Assembly (NCBI GenBank): GCA_021161085.1
Contig: JAGHBH010000009.1
Coordinates: 1 to 10,414 of the forward strand
Length of the DNA: 10,414 bases
DNA from: Thermoplasmata archaeon
GTDB lineage: Archaea > Thermoplasmatota > Thermoplasmata > JAGHBH01
Direction: 5' to 3'
In this document: positions 1-6,451 of the stretch, in pieces
How the letters are laid out: every line of letters starts with the position of its first letter
How positions within the stretch are numbered: the first letter of the stretch is position 1
Notes under the pieces: model-generated
The model's database searches: none
What the model saw: only the letters and a program-made list of their open reading frames with translations
What the model was told of the DNA's origin: nothing
Made by a program: the position numbers and the translations under genes

Positions 1-509
1 ATCCTGGGCCGCTCTTTTTGCATATCCTGCTCCCTCGCCCACACCGAAACCAGACCCACCCCCCGGGGGGCCAAAACCCTGAGGCATTCCCTCAGCCCCA
101 GCAGCCGCTCCTCCCTGGACGGGAGATGATGCAGCACCGCTATGCACAGAACCCCATCGAAAGTCCCGTCCTCGAAAGGGAGGGAGCGGACATCACCCCC
201 CACGAGCTCCACCCTGTCCCACACCCTGGCCTTACCAATGTTTTCCTCCGCCAGGGTCAACAGCTCGTCCACAGGGTCCAGGCCCACCACACGGTGACCC
301 CGTTCCGCCAGGAAAAGGAGGTTCCTCCCGCTACCGCATCCCACCTCCAGCACCCGGGAACCCCTGGGCAGGAGGCCTTCGAACCACCGCGTCTCCGGCC
401 AGGGCCATCGTCTTGTGACATCGAAATGGTCCGCTATCTCCCTGTAGACATCCAGGACGAACCTCCTGTACAATTCCTCCCCGCTCTTGGGAGCCTCCAG
501 GCGGCACAT
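1..509 (-). CDS. Trm9/ABH8-like tRNA wobble-uridine methyltransferase, N-terminal part (truncated by window edge)
   Basis: A class I SAM-dependent methyltransferase; 169 codons are visible and the C-terminus lies beyond base 1. Visible motifs: the SAM-binding loop VLEVGCGSGRN (residues 53-63), the acidic residue after strand 2 in VVGLDP (74-79), LPFEDGTFDGVLCIAVLHHL (110-129), and VWAREQ (156-161). The segment around residues 23-38 (REIADHF..TRRWPWP), with CIAVLHHL and VWAREQ, is the signature of the Trm9/ABH8 family. These enzymes methylate carboxymethyl-uridine at tRNA position 34 to the methyl ester; that exact substrate here is inference. The chosen ATG lies about 27 bases downstream of the centre of a TATA box, fitting a leaderless mRNA. 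An in-frame ATG at 551-549 would add 14 residues, but it lies upstream of the TATA box, between that box and the divergent gene. A generic SAM methyltransferase remains the alternative. Confidence 0.85.
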   Translation of the reverse strand, partial: MCRLEAPKSGEELYRRFVLDVYREIADHFDVTRRWPWPETRWFEGLLPRGSRVLEVGCGSGRNLLFLAERGHRVVGLDPVDELLTLAEENIGKARVWDRVELVGGDVRSLPFEDGTFDGVLCIAVLHHLPSREERLLGLRECLRVLAPRGVGLVSVWAREQDMQKERPR

Positions 510-531
510 GGGGAGAAAAGGAACCCCACCA

Positions 532-541
532 TTTATATAAA
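532..541. promoter_or_regulatory. Palindromic TATA box shared by two divergent genes
   Basis: The sequence TTTATATAAA is identical on both strands. Its centre (536.5) is 27.5 bases from the first base of the leftward methyltransferase start (509) and 26.5 bases from the rightward PAP2 start (563). Archaeal transcription normally begins about 25-27 bases from the TATA centre, so both transcripts would begin at or next to their start codons. No Shine-Dalgarno-like sequence precedes either start. The TATA sequence is seen directly; its bidirectional use is inferred from symmetry and spacing. Confidence 0.75.
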
Positions 542-562
542 GAACGCCCATAGCCGCCCCGG

Positions 563-1471
563 ATGAACCCCACCATGCTAGGACTGCTGTGGTACATGCC
601 CTCCCTCCTGGGCCTCATGACCCTGGGCGCATACCTGGCCTGGAGAAAGACCGGAGGGGGGAGAGGAGGAAAGGAAGCCTTGCGGGAGATGGGGGACCGC
701 TTCAGGGAGAGTCTGGCCTGGACCCCCGGCTACATCTCCCTCCTCGTTCTGGTGATGGCGGGGATAAAGGCCGAGAACATCATCCAGGACCATGTGACCC
801 TCTCGCCGGACTACACACCCCTCATCTACAGCATAGAGGGGAACGGCCACATAATATTCCTCCAGAACTATTTCGGCGGGGGCATGTTCCTCCACGGCAT
901 AAGCGTGTTCTATCTCCTCTTCTTCATCTACCTGATAGTCATCGTGCCCCTCATCCTCATGCTGTGGCAGGACAGGGAAACCATGAGATTCTTCACCTAC
1001 GGCATGGTGTTACAGTATCTCGTTCTCATCCCGGCCTATCTCTTCTTCAACGTCAGCGTCACTTCCATGTATCCGCCGGACACCCAGGTCAAGGCCCTTC
1101 TCTACGACAACCAGATGTATCTCGGCCTCGTCCACCTGGTGGACAGGCTCAACGACTGTTTTCCCAGCGGACACATCAGCGTGACCCTCTTCATCACCCT
1201 GGTGGCATACCGTAAGATAGGGGATCGGTGGCTGACCGTCTTCTCCCTCCTGGTATTCCTCCTGACCGCCTTCTCCATACTCTACCTGGGAATCCACTGG
1301 GTGATGGACATCATAGGGGGCGTGGCGCTCGGCCTGTGGGCGTACCTGTTCGTGGAGAAGGACATTCTCACAGGGCCGCTGGATCGGTTCGCGGATAAGG
1401 TGAACACCCTGGCGGGACGCCTCATAGGAGGCTCTCGTATATCTCCAGGGTCCTCTCGGCGCTCTTCCTGA
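563..1471 (+). CDS. PAP2-superfamily membrane phosphatase/phosphotransferase (Aur1/PAP2_3-like)
   Basis: A 302-residue integral membrane protein. Hydrophobic segments lie near residues 5-27, 57-70, 113-135, 145-163, 205-216, 225-243 and 247-264. The catalytic core is CFPSGH (199-204) and YLGIHWVMD (241-249), giving the histidine pair H204/H245 and D249 of the PAP2 mechanism. The first classical motif, KxxxxxxRP, is not seen, and the usual SR of the third motif reads SI (238-239). This resembles the PAP2_3/Aur1 branch, which includes inositol-phospholipid phosphotransferases, rather than classical phosphatidate phosphatases. A likely substrate is a lipid phosphate or lipid head group, but this is not determined. 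The ATG fits leaderless transcription from the shared TATA box. The last 14 residues are serine- and arginine-rich and are encoded where the gene overlaps the convergent glycosyltransferase. Confidence 0.85.
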   Translation: MNPTMLGLLWYMPSLLGLMTLGAYLAWRKTGGGRGGKEALREMGDRFRESLAWTPGYISLLVLVMAGIKAENIIQDHVTLSPDYTPLIYSIEGNGHIIFLQNYFGGGMFLHGISVFYLLFFIYLIVIVPLILMLWQDRETMRFFTYGMVLQYLVLIPAYLFFNVSVTSMYPPDTQVKALLYDNQMYLGLVHLVDRLNDCFPSGHISVTLFITLVAYRKIGDRWLTVFSLLVFLLTAFSILYLGIHWVMDIIGGVALGLWAYLFVEKDILTGPLDRFADKVNTLAGRLIGGSRISPGSSRRSS

Positions 1472-2567
1472 TGGATGCCTCCTCGTTGACGAAACGTCGA
1501 CCCCCCTCTATCAGACCATCCCGGAGCCCGCTGTCGCCCAGCACCCGCAGGAGAGTGTCGGCCAGACTCCCGCTGTCGCCGAATGGAAACAGAAGCCCGT
1601 TCTCCCCGTCCCTGACCACATCCAGGATGCCACCGGAGGCGGCGGCCACCACCGGGGTCCCGGCGGCCATGGCCTCCAGCAGCACCATCCCGAAGGTCTC
1701 GGCCTTGGAGGGCAGGACGAAGACGTCCGCCCTCTGGTACAGCCCTATCTTCTCCTCGTCGGATACGAAGCCCACCACACGGAAGAAATCGCCGACACCC
1801 CTCCGGGATACCTCCCGGGCCAGGGCCTCCCTCTCCGGGCCGGTGCCGGCCACCACGAAAACGGCCCCCGCCTCCCTGTGAACCCTCTCCGCACAGTCCA
1901 AGAGCGTATAGACACCCTTGTCCCTGGTGACCCTGCTCAGGAACAGCACCAGGGGGCGGTCCGCGGGGATGCCGAACCTGGAGAGGTCAACATCCGCCTT
2001 CGAGCCGTAGGGCCGGGGGTCTATGCCGTCCCACACCACGTGAACGTGGTCCCCAACACCCTCGCTACGGAGCAGGGTGGCCATCTTCTCGGTGGGAGCC
2101 AGAACCGCATCCGACTTCCTGTACAGCATCAGAGAGTAGAACCAGCCGAGGTCTATCATGAAGGAGTTGAGAAAACGACCGCCCACCGTACCCCGCATCT
2201 CCGTGAAATTGGTGTGAAAGGTGGACACCAGGGGCAGGCCGAGCTCCCTGTGGACGAAATAGCCCATGGTCCCGTACATGAAAGGCGTGTGAACATGAAC
2301 TATATCCAGGTCCTTCCGCCTGGCGATCCTCACCCCCTTCTTGAAGGGAAAGAAAGGCACACGATAGTTGGGATACGGCGGAAAGGGGAGGGAGCGGAAG
2401 CGCACCATATCCCCCTCATCAGAGGAGGGCTGGCTGGCGGAAAGGGTGTTGGTGAACACCACCACCTCATGGCCCAGAGCCTCCAGGGCACGCTTCACCT
2501 CCCACACATAATACGCCACACCGTCCGGGGTCGGCGGATACGTCAAGGTGAACATGCCTATTCTCAT
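1422..2567 (-). CDS. GT4-family (GT-B fold) glycosyltransferase, possibly lipid-directed
   Basis: A 381-residue protein of normal length for family GT4. The N-terminal Rossmann half has TYPPTPDGVAYYVWEV (9-24), with the glycine-containing loop of retaining GT-B enzymes, then HVHTPFMYG (91-99) and STFHTNF (115-121). The C-terminal half has LFLSRVTRDKGVYTLL (208-223), VVAGTGPE (238-245), and the sugar-nucleotide-binding E-x7-E stretch (AETFGMVLLEAMAAGTPVVA, 289-308; E290 and E298). HTPFMYG and FHTNF recall diacylglycerol glucosyltransferase and PimB-type lipid glycosyltransferases; sugar and acceptor remain unknown. ATG at 2567 is chosen because a TATA-like TTTTAA centres 27 bases upstream, fitting a leaderless transcript; a GTG two codons earlier (2573) is possible. 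Its 3' end overlaps the convergent PAP2 gene by 50 bases. Together with that gene, a role in membrane lipid head-group assembly is plausible but unproven. Confidence 0.9.
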   Translation of the reverse strand: MRIGMFTLTYPPTPDGVAYYVWEVKRALEALGHEVVVFTNTLSASQPSSDEGDMVRFRSLPFPPYPNYRVPFFPFKKGVRIARRKDLDIVHVHTPFMYGTMGYFVHRELGLPLVSTFHTNFTEMRGTVGGRFLNSFMIDLGWFYSLMLYRKSDAVLAPTEKMATLLRSEGVGDHVHVVWDGIDPRPYGSKADVDLSRFGIPADRPLVLFLSRVTRDKGVYTLLDCAERVHREAGAVFVVAGTGPEREALAREVSRRGVGDFFRVVGFVSDEEKIGLYQRADVFVLPSKAETFGMVLLEAMAAGTPVVAAASGGILDVVRDGENGLLFPFGDSGSLADTLLRVLGDSGLRDGLIEGGRRFVNEEASIRKSAERTLEIYESLL

Positions 2568-2591
2568 CCCCACGGCGAATGCCCAGAGGGG

Positions 2592-2597
2592 TTAAAA
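2592..2597 (-). promoter_or_regulatory. TATA-like element for the glycosyltransferase gene
   Basis: The minus strand reads CTTTTAAC here. The element centre is 27 bases before the first base of the ATG at 2567, so transcription would begin at the start codon. It shares an intergenic space of about 90 bases with the opposite-facing nop5 promoter. Confidence 0.6.
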
Positions 2598-2633
2598 GGA
2601 TTTAGGAGGAGGGGAGGGGGCACGCAAAACATC

Positions 2634-2639
2634 TATAAT
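2634..2639 (+). promoter_or_regulatory. TATA box for the nop5-fibrillarin operon
   Basis: TATAAT centred about 25.5 bases before the nop5 ATG. There is no Shine-Dalgarno sequence directly before that ATG (the preceding bases are TTAGGGCAGCG). Together these suggest a leaderless operon transcript. Confidence 0.65.
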
Positions 2640-2661
2640 CCCGGAGGGTGTTAGGGCAGCG

Positions 2662-3792
2662 ATGAACGGCCAACCTCCTATAACTCTCATCACCCGCTGG
2701 TACGGCGTGTTCGTGGTGGAGGGAGAGCGGGTCATAGACTCCATATCCTTCCCGGAGGATCCGGGGGAGATAGCCGGCAGGCTGAAGGCCCTCTCCGAAG
2801 GAAAGATCCTGGAGGAGGAGAGGGAGCTGGCGGGGAGGCATCATCCCGTGGGGGTCACGGAAGAGAGGCTGACATCCCTGGGGCCCTTGGTGGAGACTGC
2901 TGGGGCGGAGATTCCTCCGGCCGTTCTGTCCTCCGCTCCGGACCCGTCCCTCCTGCACCAGGCCCTCTTGGAGGAGGGGAGGGAGAGGCTGGGGGGCATA
3001 AGACGGGACGAGTTGCTCATCCAGGCGGTCTCCGCCTACGAAGAGATGAACCGTGTCTGCAATCTCATGTACGAGCGGCTCAGGGAGTGGTACGGGATAC
3101 ACGGCCACCGGCTGGTGAACAGGGTCTCCCCGGAAAAACTGGCCGAACTCGTCGGGGTCTACGGGTCCGTGGACGACATACGGGCCAACACCTCCATAGA
3201 CGTGGAAAAGACCGCCAGCCTGCCGGGAGAGGACCTGGCGGCCATATCCTCCTTCGCCCTCACCCTCCGGGAGGCCCAGAGGGAGAGAGAGCGGCTGGAA
3301 AAATACATCACCCGGCTGATGGGAGAGATCGCCCCCAACCTCTCGGCCGTGCTCGGTCCCATCCTGGGTGCCAGGCTGATATCCCTTGCCGGGGGGTTGG
3401 AGAGGCTGGCGTCCATGCCCTCCAGCACCGTCCAGGTGTTGGGAGCCGAGAACGCCCTGTTCCTCCATCTGAAGGAGGGACGGAGGCCTCCGAAACACGG
3501 CATAATATTCCAGCATTCGTACATACACGATTCTCCGCCCTGGCAGAGGGGAAAGATAGCCCGGGCCATGGCGGGCAAGATATCCATCGCCGCCAGGGTG
3601 GACGCCGCCACAGGGAGGGACATATCCCGGGAGCTCAGGGAGGAGATGGAGAGGAGGATAGGCGAGATAAGGGAGAAATATCCCTCCCCCCCTGTAAAAC
3701 CCTCCGGGGCCAAAGGTGGGAAAAAAAGGAGGGGACGAGGGAAGGGCAAAAAGGGAGGAGGGAAAAATGGCAGGGGAGGTGGCGGCCGGTGA
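2662..3792 (+). CDS. nop5: Nop5 (Nop56/58) C/D-box sRNP scaffold protein
   Basis: A 376-residue core subunit of the archaeal C/D-box guide-RNA methylation complex. It bridges the L7Ae-bound guide RNA and fibrillarin, which 2'-O-methylates rRNA and tRNA. The N-terminal fibrillarin-binding domain covers about residues 1-115. The helical NOSIC/coiled-coil region (about 116-225, with EAQRERERLEKYI at 204-216) mediates self-association in the family. The Nop RNP-binding domain spans about 226-340, with conserved GAENALFLHL (261-270), PPKHGIIFQH (276-285), RGKIARAMAGKISIAARVD (296-314). The last 30 or so residues form a disordered K/R/G-rich tail typical of archaeal Nop5. The next gene begins inside this one's stop codon (GTGA). 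The ATG is supported by a TATA box about 26 bases upstream. Confidence 0.97.
   Translation: MNGQPPITLITRWYGVFVVEGERVIDSISFPEDPGEIAGRLKALSEGKILEEERELAGRHHPVGVTEERLTSLGPLVETAGAEIPPAVLSSAPDPSLLHQALLEEGRERLGGIRRDELLIQAVSAYEEMNRVCNLMYERLREWYGIHGHRLVNRVSPEKLAELVGVYGSVDDIRANTSIDVEKTASLPGEDLAAISSFALTLREAQRERERLEKYITRLMGEIAPNLSAVLGPILGARLISLAGGLERLASMPSSTVQVLGAENALFLHLKEGRRPPKHGIIFQHSYIHDSPPWQRGKIARAMAGKISIAARVDAATGRDISRELREEMERRIGEIREKYPSPPVKPSGAKGGKKRRGRGKGKKGGGKNGRGGGGR
3731..3762 (+). other. G-run cluster (possible G-quadruplex) in the nop5 tail, just before the fibrillarin start
   Basis: Five runs of three or more G (3731-3734, 3739-3741, 3744-3746, 3753-3755, 3760-3762), separated by 2-6 bases, fit the usual G3+N1-7 quadruplex pattern. 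The tract codes for the Lys/Arg/Gly tail of Nop5, which largely explains its purine bias. It lies about 30 bases before the fibrillarin start codon, so an effect on translation is conceivable. No function is shown. Confidence 0.35.
3775..3781 (+). promoter_or_regulatory. Ribosome binding site deciding the fibrillarin start
   Basis: GGAGGTG ends 7 bases before GTG 3789, a strong match to the 16S rRNA anti-Shine-Dalgarno sequence at good spacing. This supports the GTG start, which overlaps the nop5 stop codon. Confidence 0.75.
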
Positions 3793-4457
3793 GACCCCTC
3801 TCCGTCCTGCCCAGGGTGTTTGAGGACGGACAGCGGCTGTACACCCTCTCACTGGCGCCAGGCTGGAGCGTCTATGGCGAGCGGCGGGTCTCCCGCAGGG
3901 GGAAGGAATACAGGCACTGGAGCCCCTGGAGGAGCAAGCTGGCCGCATACCTCACCCTGGGGGGAAGGTTCGGAGGGAAAAGGATAATGGACGAAGGAGC
4001 CTCCGTCCTGTACCTGGGGGCGGCCTCGGGCACCACGGTCAGCCACATATCGGACATGGTTCCGGAGGGCAGGATATATGCCGTGGAGTTCTCCCCCCGC
4101 ACGTTCCGGGGCCTCCTGGATGTGGCGTCTGTTAGGGATAATGTCTTTCCCCTGATGGAGGATGCCAGACATCCCGAGAGATACGGTCCCGTGGTGGGAG
4201 AGGCGGATGTCCTCTACCAGGATGTCTCCCAGAGAGACCAGATAGATATATTAATGTCCAACGCCAGGTATCTCAGGCCCGGCGGAACGGGACTTCTGGC
4301 CCTAAAAGCCAGGAGCATGGACATCTCCCTCTCTCCCAGGGAGATATACCAGAGGGCGGCGGACACCCTTATAGAAGGGGGATTCCACATCCTGGACCAC
4401 AAAGAGCTGGCCCCCTACCAGAAAGACCACGCATTTTTTGTAATAAGAAAACCCTAG
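3789..4457 (+). CDS. flpA: Fibrillarin-like rRNA/tRNA 2'-O-methyltransferase
   Basis: The 222-residue catalytic subunit of the C/D-box sRNP; it transfers a methyl group from SAM to the 2'-OH chosen by the guide RNA. Length is normal for archaeal fibrillarin, which lacks the eukaryotic GAR domain. Motifs: YRHWSPWRSKLAAYL (41-55), the SAM-binding loop YLGAASGTTVSHISD (75-89), acidic SAM ligands in AVEFSPR (98-104) and MEDARHP (123-129), LYQDVSQRDQ (142-151), the catalytic lysine in ALKARSMD (171-178), and ELAPYQKDHAFFV (206-218). The start is GTG, because no ATG occurs in frame between the nop5 tail and this point and a strong GGAGGTG precedes it. The four-base GTGA overlap with nop5 implies translational coupling, sensible for subunits made in equal amounts. 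Confidence 0.97.
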   Translation: MRPLSVLPRVFEDGQRLYTLSLAPGWSVYGERRVSRRGKEYRHWSPWRSKLAAYLTLGGRFGGKRIMDEGASVLYLGAASGTTVSHISDMVPEGRIYAVEFSPRTFRGLLDVASVRDNVFPLMEDARHPERYGPVVGEADVLYQDVSQRDQIDILMSNARYLRPGGTGLLALKARSMDISLSPREIYQRAADTLIEGGFHILDHKELAPYQKDHAFFVIRKP

Positions 4458-4491
4458 CCCACGGGACACACGGGAGCGGACACGGAGCCTG

Positions 4492-5334
4492 ATGAGGATG
4501 GAGATAGAAGACAGGACCTCCACTGAGGAAGACCCCGACCACCGGGCGCACGAGAAGGAGAAAGACAGGGACAAGGAGGAGCCTGGGGGTCTCGACGGAA
4601 GGGAATGCGGGGGACGCATAAGATACATCCTGAAGGCTCTGGCCCTCTTCTTCATCCCCTTCGGCATGGCGGCCCTGTTCATCCTCATCCTCTACGCCCT
4701 GCTTCCGGAAGAGGTGTTCTGGCGTGTGGGTGGTGGAATGGCGGCCTACTTCTTCCCCCCGCTGGGAAAGGAGAGCGTCATACCCATCCTGGTCTATTCC
4801 CTGAAGACCGGAGGCTACGGATACGGTCCTCTGGAGGTCATGGGACTGGCGGGCGGGGTGGTGGCCTTCACCGATATCGTGGTCGCCCTCTTCCTGATGT
4901 GGAACTTCGACCTGGCGTTGAAGATACCGCTCATAGGCCCACAGATAAAGAAGATGGAGGTGAAGGGAGGAAACTACCTCAGGAAAAAGCCATGGATACG
5001 CAGGATGGCGTTCATAGGGGTGGTGCTCTTCGTCATGTTCCCCTTCCAGGGCTCCGGAGGGGTGGGAGCCACCATCCTGGGGCGTCTTATCGGTATGAAG
5101 AAAGAGAGGGTTTTCTACGCCATAACCCTGGGGGCCGTGCTCGGATGCTACACTATCGCCGCCCTGGCATATTATCTCGGCACCGCCGTGGTATCCCTGT
5201 TCCAGTCCAGCATATTCCAGGCCATCGGCTTCGCCATCCTCATCGTGGTGCTTGGATGGGCCGCCTACGTTTTCGGCTACAAGAGATGGAACGACAACGG
5301 GAACCATGGGCCGGCTACTTATAGGGAGAAATAA
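4492..5334 (+). CDS. COG2426/Sm_multidrug_ex-like integral membrane protein (putative small multidrug export family)
   Basis: A 280-residue protein. About 42 charged, probably disordered N-terminal residues (rich in E, D, K, R) precede a membrane domain. Hydrophobic segments lie near 45-70, 80-102, 115-138, 172-186, 206-230 and 242-262. The stretches FFPPLGKESVIPILVY (87-102), the region 120-136, and FPFQGSGGVGATILGRLIGM (183-202) look like the Sm_multidrug_ex (PF06695, COG2426) family; I recognise this from memory of its polar re-entrant-like motifs. The family name rests on thin experimental support, so the true substrate is unknown. The gene lies 34 bases after fibrillarin, probably on the same transcript. 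A weak GGAG (4484-4487) precedes the ATG; a second in-frame ATG at 4498 has better spacing to it. No TATA element sits 26 bases upstream. Confidence 0.75.
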   Translation: MRMEIEDRTSTEEDPDHRAHEKEKDRDKEEPGGLDGRECGGRIRYILKALALFFIPFGMAALFILILYALLPEEVFWRVGGGMAAYFFPPLGKESVIPILVYSLKTGGYGYGPLEVMGLAGGVVAFTDIVVALFLMWNFDLALKIPLIGPQIKKMEVKGGNYLRKKPWIRRMAFIGVVLFVMFPFQGSGGVGATILGRLIGMKKERVFYAITLGAVLGCYTIAALAYYLGTAVVSLFQSSIFQAIGFAILIVVLGWAAYVFGYKRWNDNGNHGPATYREK

Positions 5335-5382
5335 TGTGGACCAAGTGGGCCGTCATCTATCCCTCCGCCACATATCCCTATA

Positions 5383-6306
5383 TCAATCAGCGGGTATCAT
5401 ATCTTCCAGTTTCTTCTGCTTTCGCTGGTCTAGCACCTTCCTTATCCTGCTATCGGCGAGATCGATGTATTCTGGCTCCGTTTCATACCCCACGAAATAA
5501 CGATTGGACATCAAGGCGGCCACTGCTGTCGTTCCGCTTCCCATGAATGGGTCTAAAACAACATCGTTCTCGAATGTATAGAGTTTTATGCAATTCAAAG
5601 GCAGTGTAAGAGGGAAGGGAGCAGGATGTCCTATTTTTTTGGCAGACTCAGCGTTAAAGGTCCAGACACTTTTTGTTAATTCCAGGAATTCATCACGGCT
5701 CATGGTCACCTTTCCGTTCTTATGATTTTTTCTACTGAATGTGTCTTTAGAAAACACCAAGATATATTCATGTACGTCTCTCAACACGGGGTTTTTGGGG
5801 GACAACCAACTCCCCCATGCCGTGGAGGGACTGGCGGAAGAGCCTTTATTCCAGATTATCTCCCCACGCATCAGAAACCCGATGTTCAGCATATCTTCTA
5901 TAATGAAAGCATGGAGGGGAATATACGGCTTTCTCCCGAGATTCGCCACATTAACGCAAACCCTCCCCCCAGGTACGAGCACTCTATAGACTTCCCTCCA
6001 AACTCGAGATAAAAACTCCCTATATTCTCCCAGAGATAAATTCTCATCGTATTCCTTCCCCACATTATAGGGAGGAGAGGTGACCATAAGATGAATACTG
6101 GCGTCCGGTAGTTCTTCCATCTTTTCGCTGCTCTTACATAAAATCCTGTTAAGGAATTCCCCGGGAATCCTATTCTCTATGAATTCCACGTCTTTTTCCA
6201 CGGGCAATTCGTCGTACAACCTGCTGTTGTAAAATTCACTGGAATCATGGTTTATTCTGCCTGGAGAGCCGAAAGTGCTTGTTTTTGTGCCTCTACTACT
6301 CCTCAT
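5383..6306 (-). CDS. Solitary beta-class DNA methyltransferase (probable N4-cytosine type, possibly CTAG-specific)
   Basis: A 307-residue SAM-dependent DNA amino-methyltransferase. Catalytic motif IV (TSPPYN, 76-81) precedes SAM-binding motif I (LDPFMGSGTTAVAA, 251-264), the order of the beta class. TSPPY is common in N4-cytosine enzymes, though N6-adenine enzymes share it. Other conserved blocks are VNVANLGRKPYIPLH (118-132), RGEIIWNKG (147-155), WGSWLSPKNPVLRDVHEYIL (164-183) and GHPAPFP (226-232). These recall the archaeal CTAG m4C enzymes (M.MthZI/Zim-like), an inference from memory. The first 45 residues are not recognisably conserved. The DNA is clearly AT-richer than its neighbours (6001-6060 is 38% GC by hand count, against 62% for 3121-3180 in nop5), suggesting acquisition. 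No restriction enzyme gene adjoins it. Only a weak promoter candidate is visible. Confidence 0.9.
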   Translation of the reverse strand: MRSSRGTKTSTFGSPGRINHDSSEFYNSRLYDELPVEKDVEFIENRIPGEFLNRILCKSSEKMEELPDASIHLMVTSPPYNVGKEYDENLSLGEYREFLSRVWREVYRVLVPGGRVCVNVANLGRKPYIPLHAFIIEDMLNIGFLMRGEIIWNKGSSASPSTAWGSWLSPKNPVLRDVHEYILVFSKDTFSRKNHKNGKVTMSRDEFLELTKSVWTFNAESAKKIGHPAPFPLTLPLNCIKLYTFENDVVLDPFMGSGTTAVAALMSNRYFVGYETEPEYIDLADSRIRKVLDQRKQKKLEDMIPAD

Positions 6307-6375
6307 ACTTATTGTTGCCCCCTTATCAACTCCAGGAATCTTTCAGCCTTCGGATAACAACACACCCCCCAGGTG

Positions 6376-6383
6376 TTTAAGAA
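6376..6383 (-). promoter_or_regulatory. Possible TATA-like element for the DNA methyltransferase
   Basis: The minus strand reads TTCTTAAA here, preceded by GG. A start about 26 bases downstream would leave a leader of roughly 45 bases, unlike the leaderless pattern of the neighbouring promoters. A GATAAGGGGG stretch follows in that leader and could serve as a weak ribosome binding site. The rest of the 145-base gap (6307-6451) shows no gene and no clear terminator. Confidence 0.3.
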
Positions 6384-6451
6384 CCTTTCGGGGTCCCATC
6401 ATCCACCGCCCCACCCCATCCTTCCTATGCCGTTCCCATTATCCCCATACC

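Noticed and set aside
2602..3948. 448-codon open frame antisense to nop5
   Set aside because: Proline/glycine/arginine-rich shadow frame with no recognisable domain, opposite an unmistakable Nop5 sequence.
4434..4439. T6 run near the fibrillarin stop codon as a transcription terminator
   Set aside because: The run lies inside conserved coding sequence and the next gene starts soon after in the same direction, so termination here is unlikely.
5335..5382. Short gap between the convergent transporter-like and methyltransferase genes as a terminator or attachment site of an island
   Set aside because: No stem-loop, T-run or direct repeat shared with the other side of the methyltransferase gene could be found by eye.
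6315..6405. Possible C/D-box guide RNA on the minus strand (ATGATGG followed about 50 bases later by CTGA)
   Set aside because: The C box has a mismatch, no D' and C' boxes are visible between, and the flanks do not pair. A TATA-like element lies inside the candidate.
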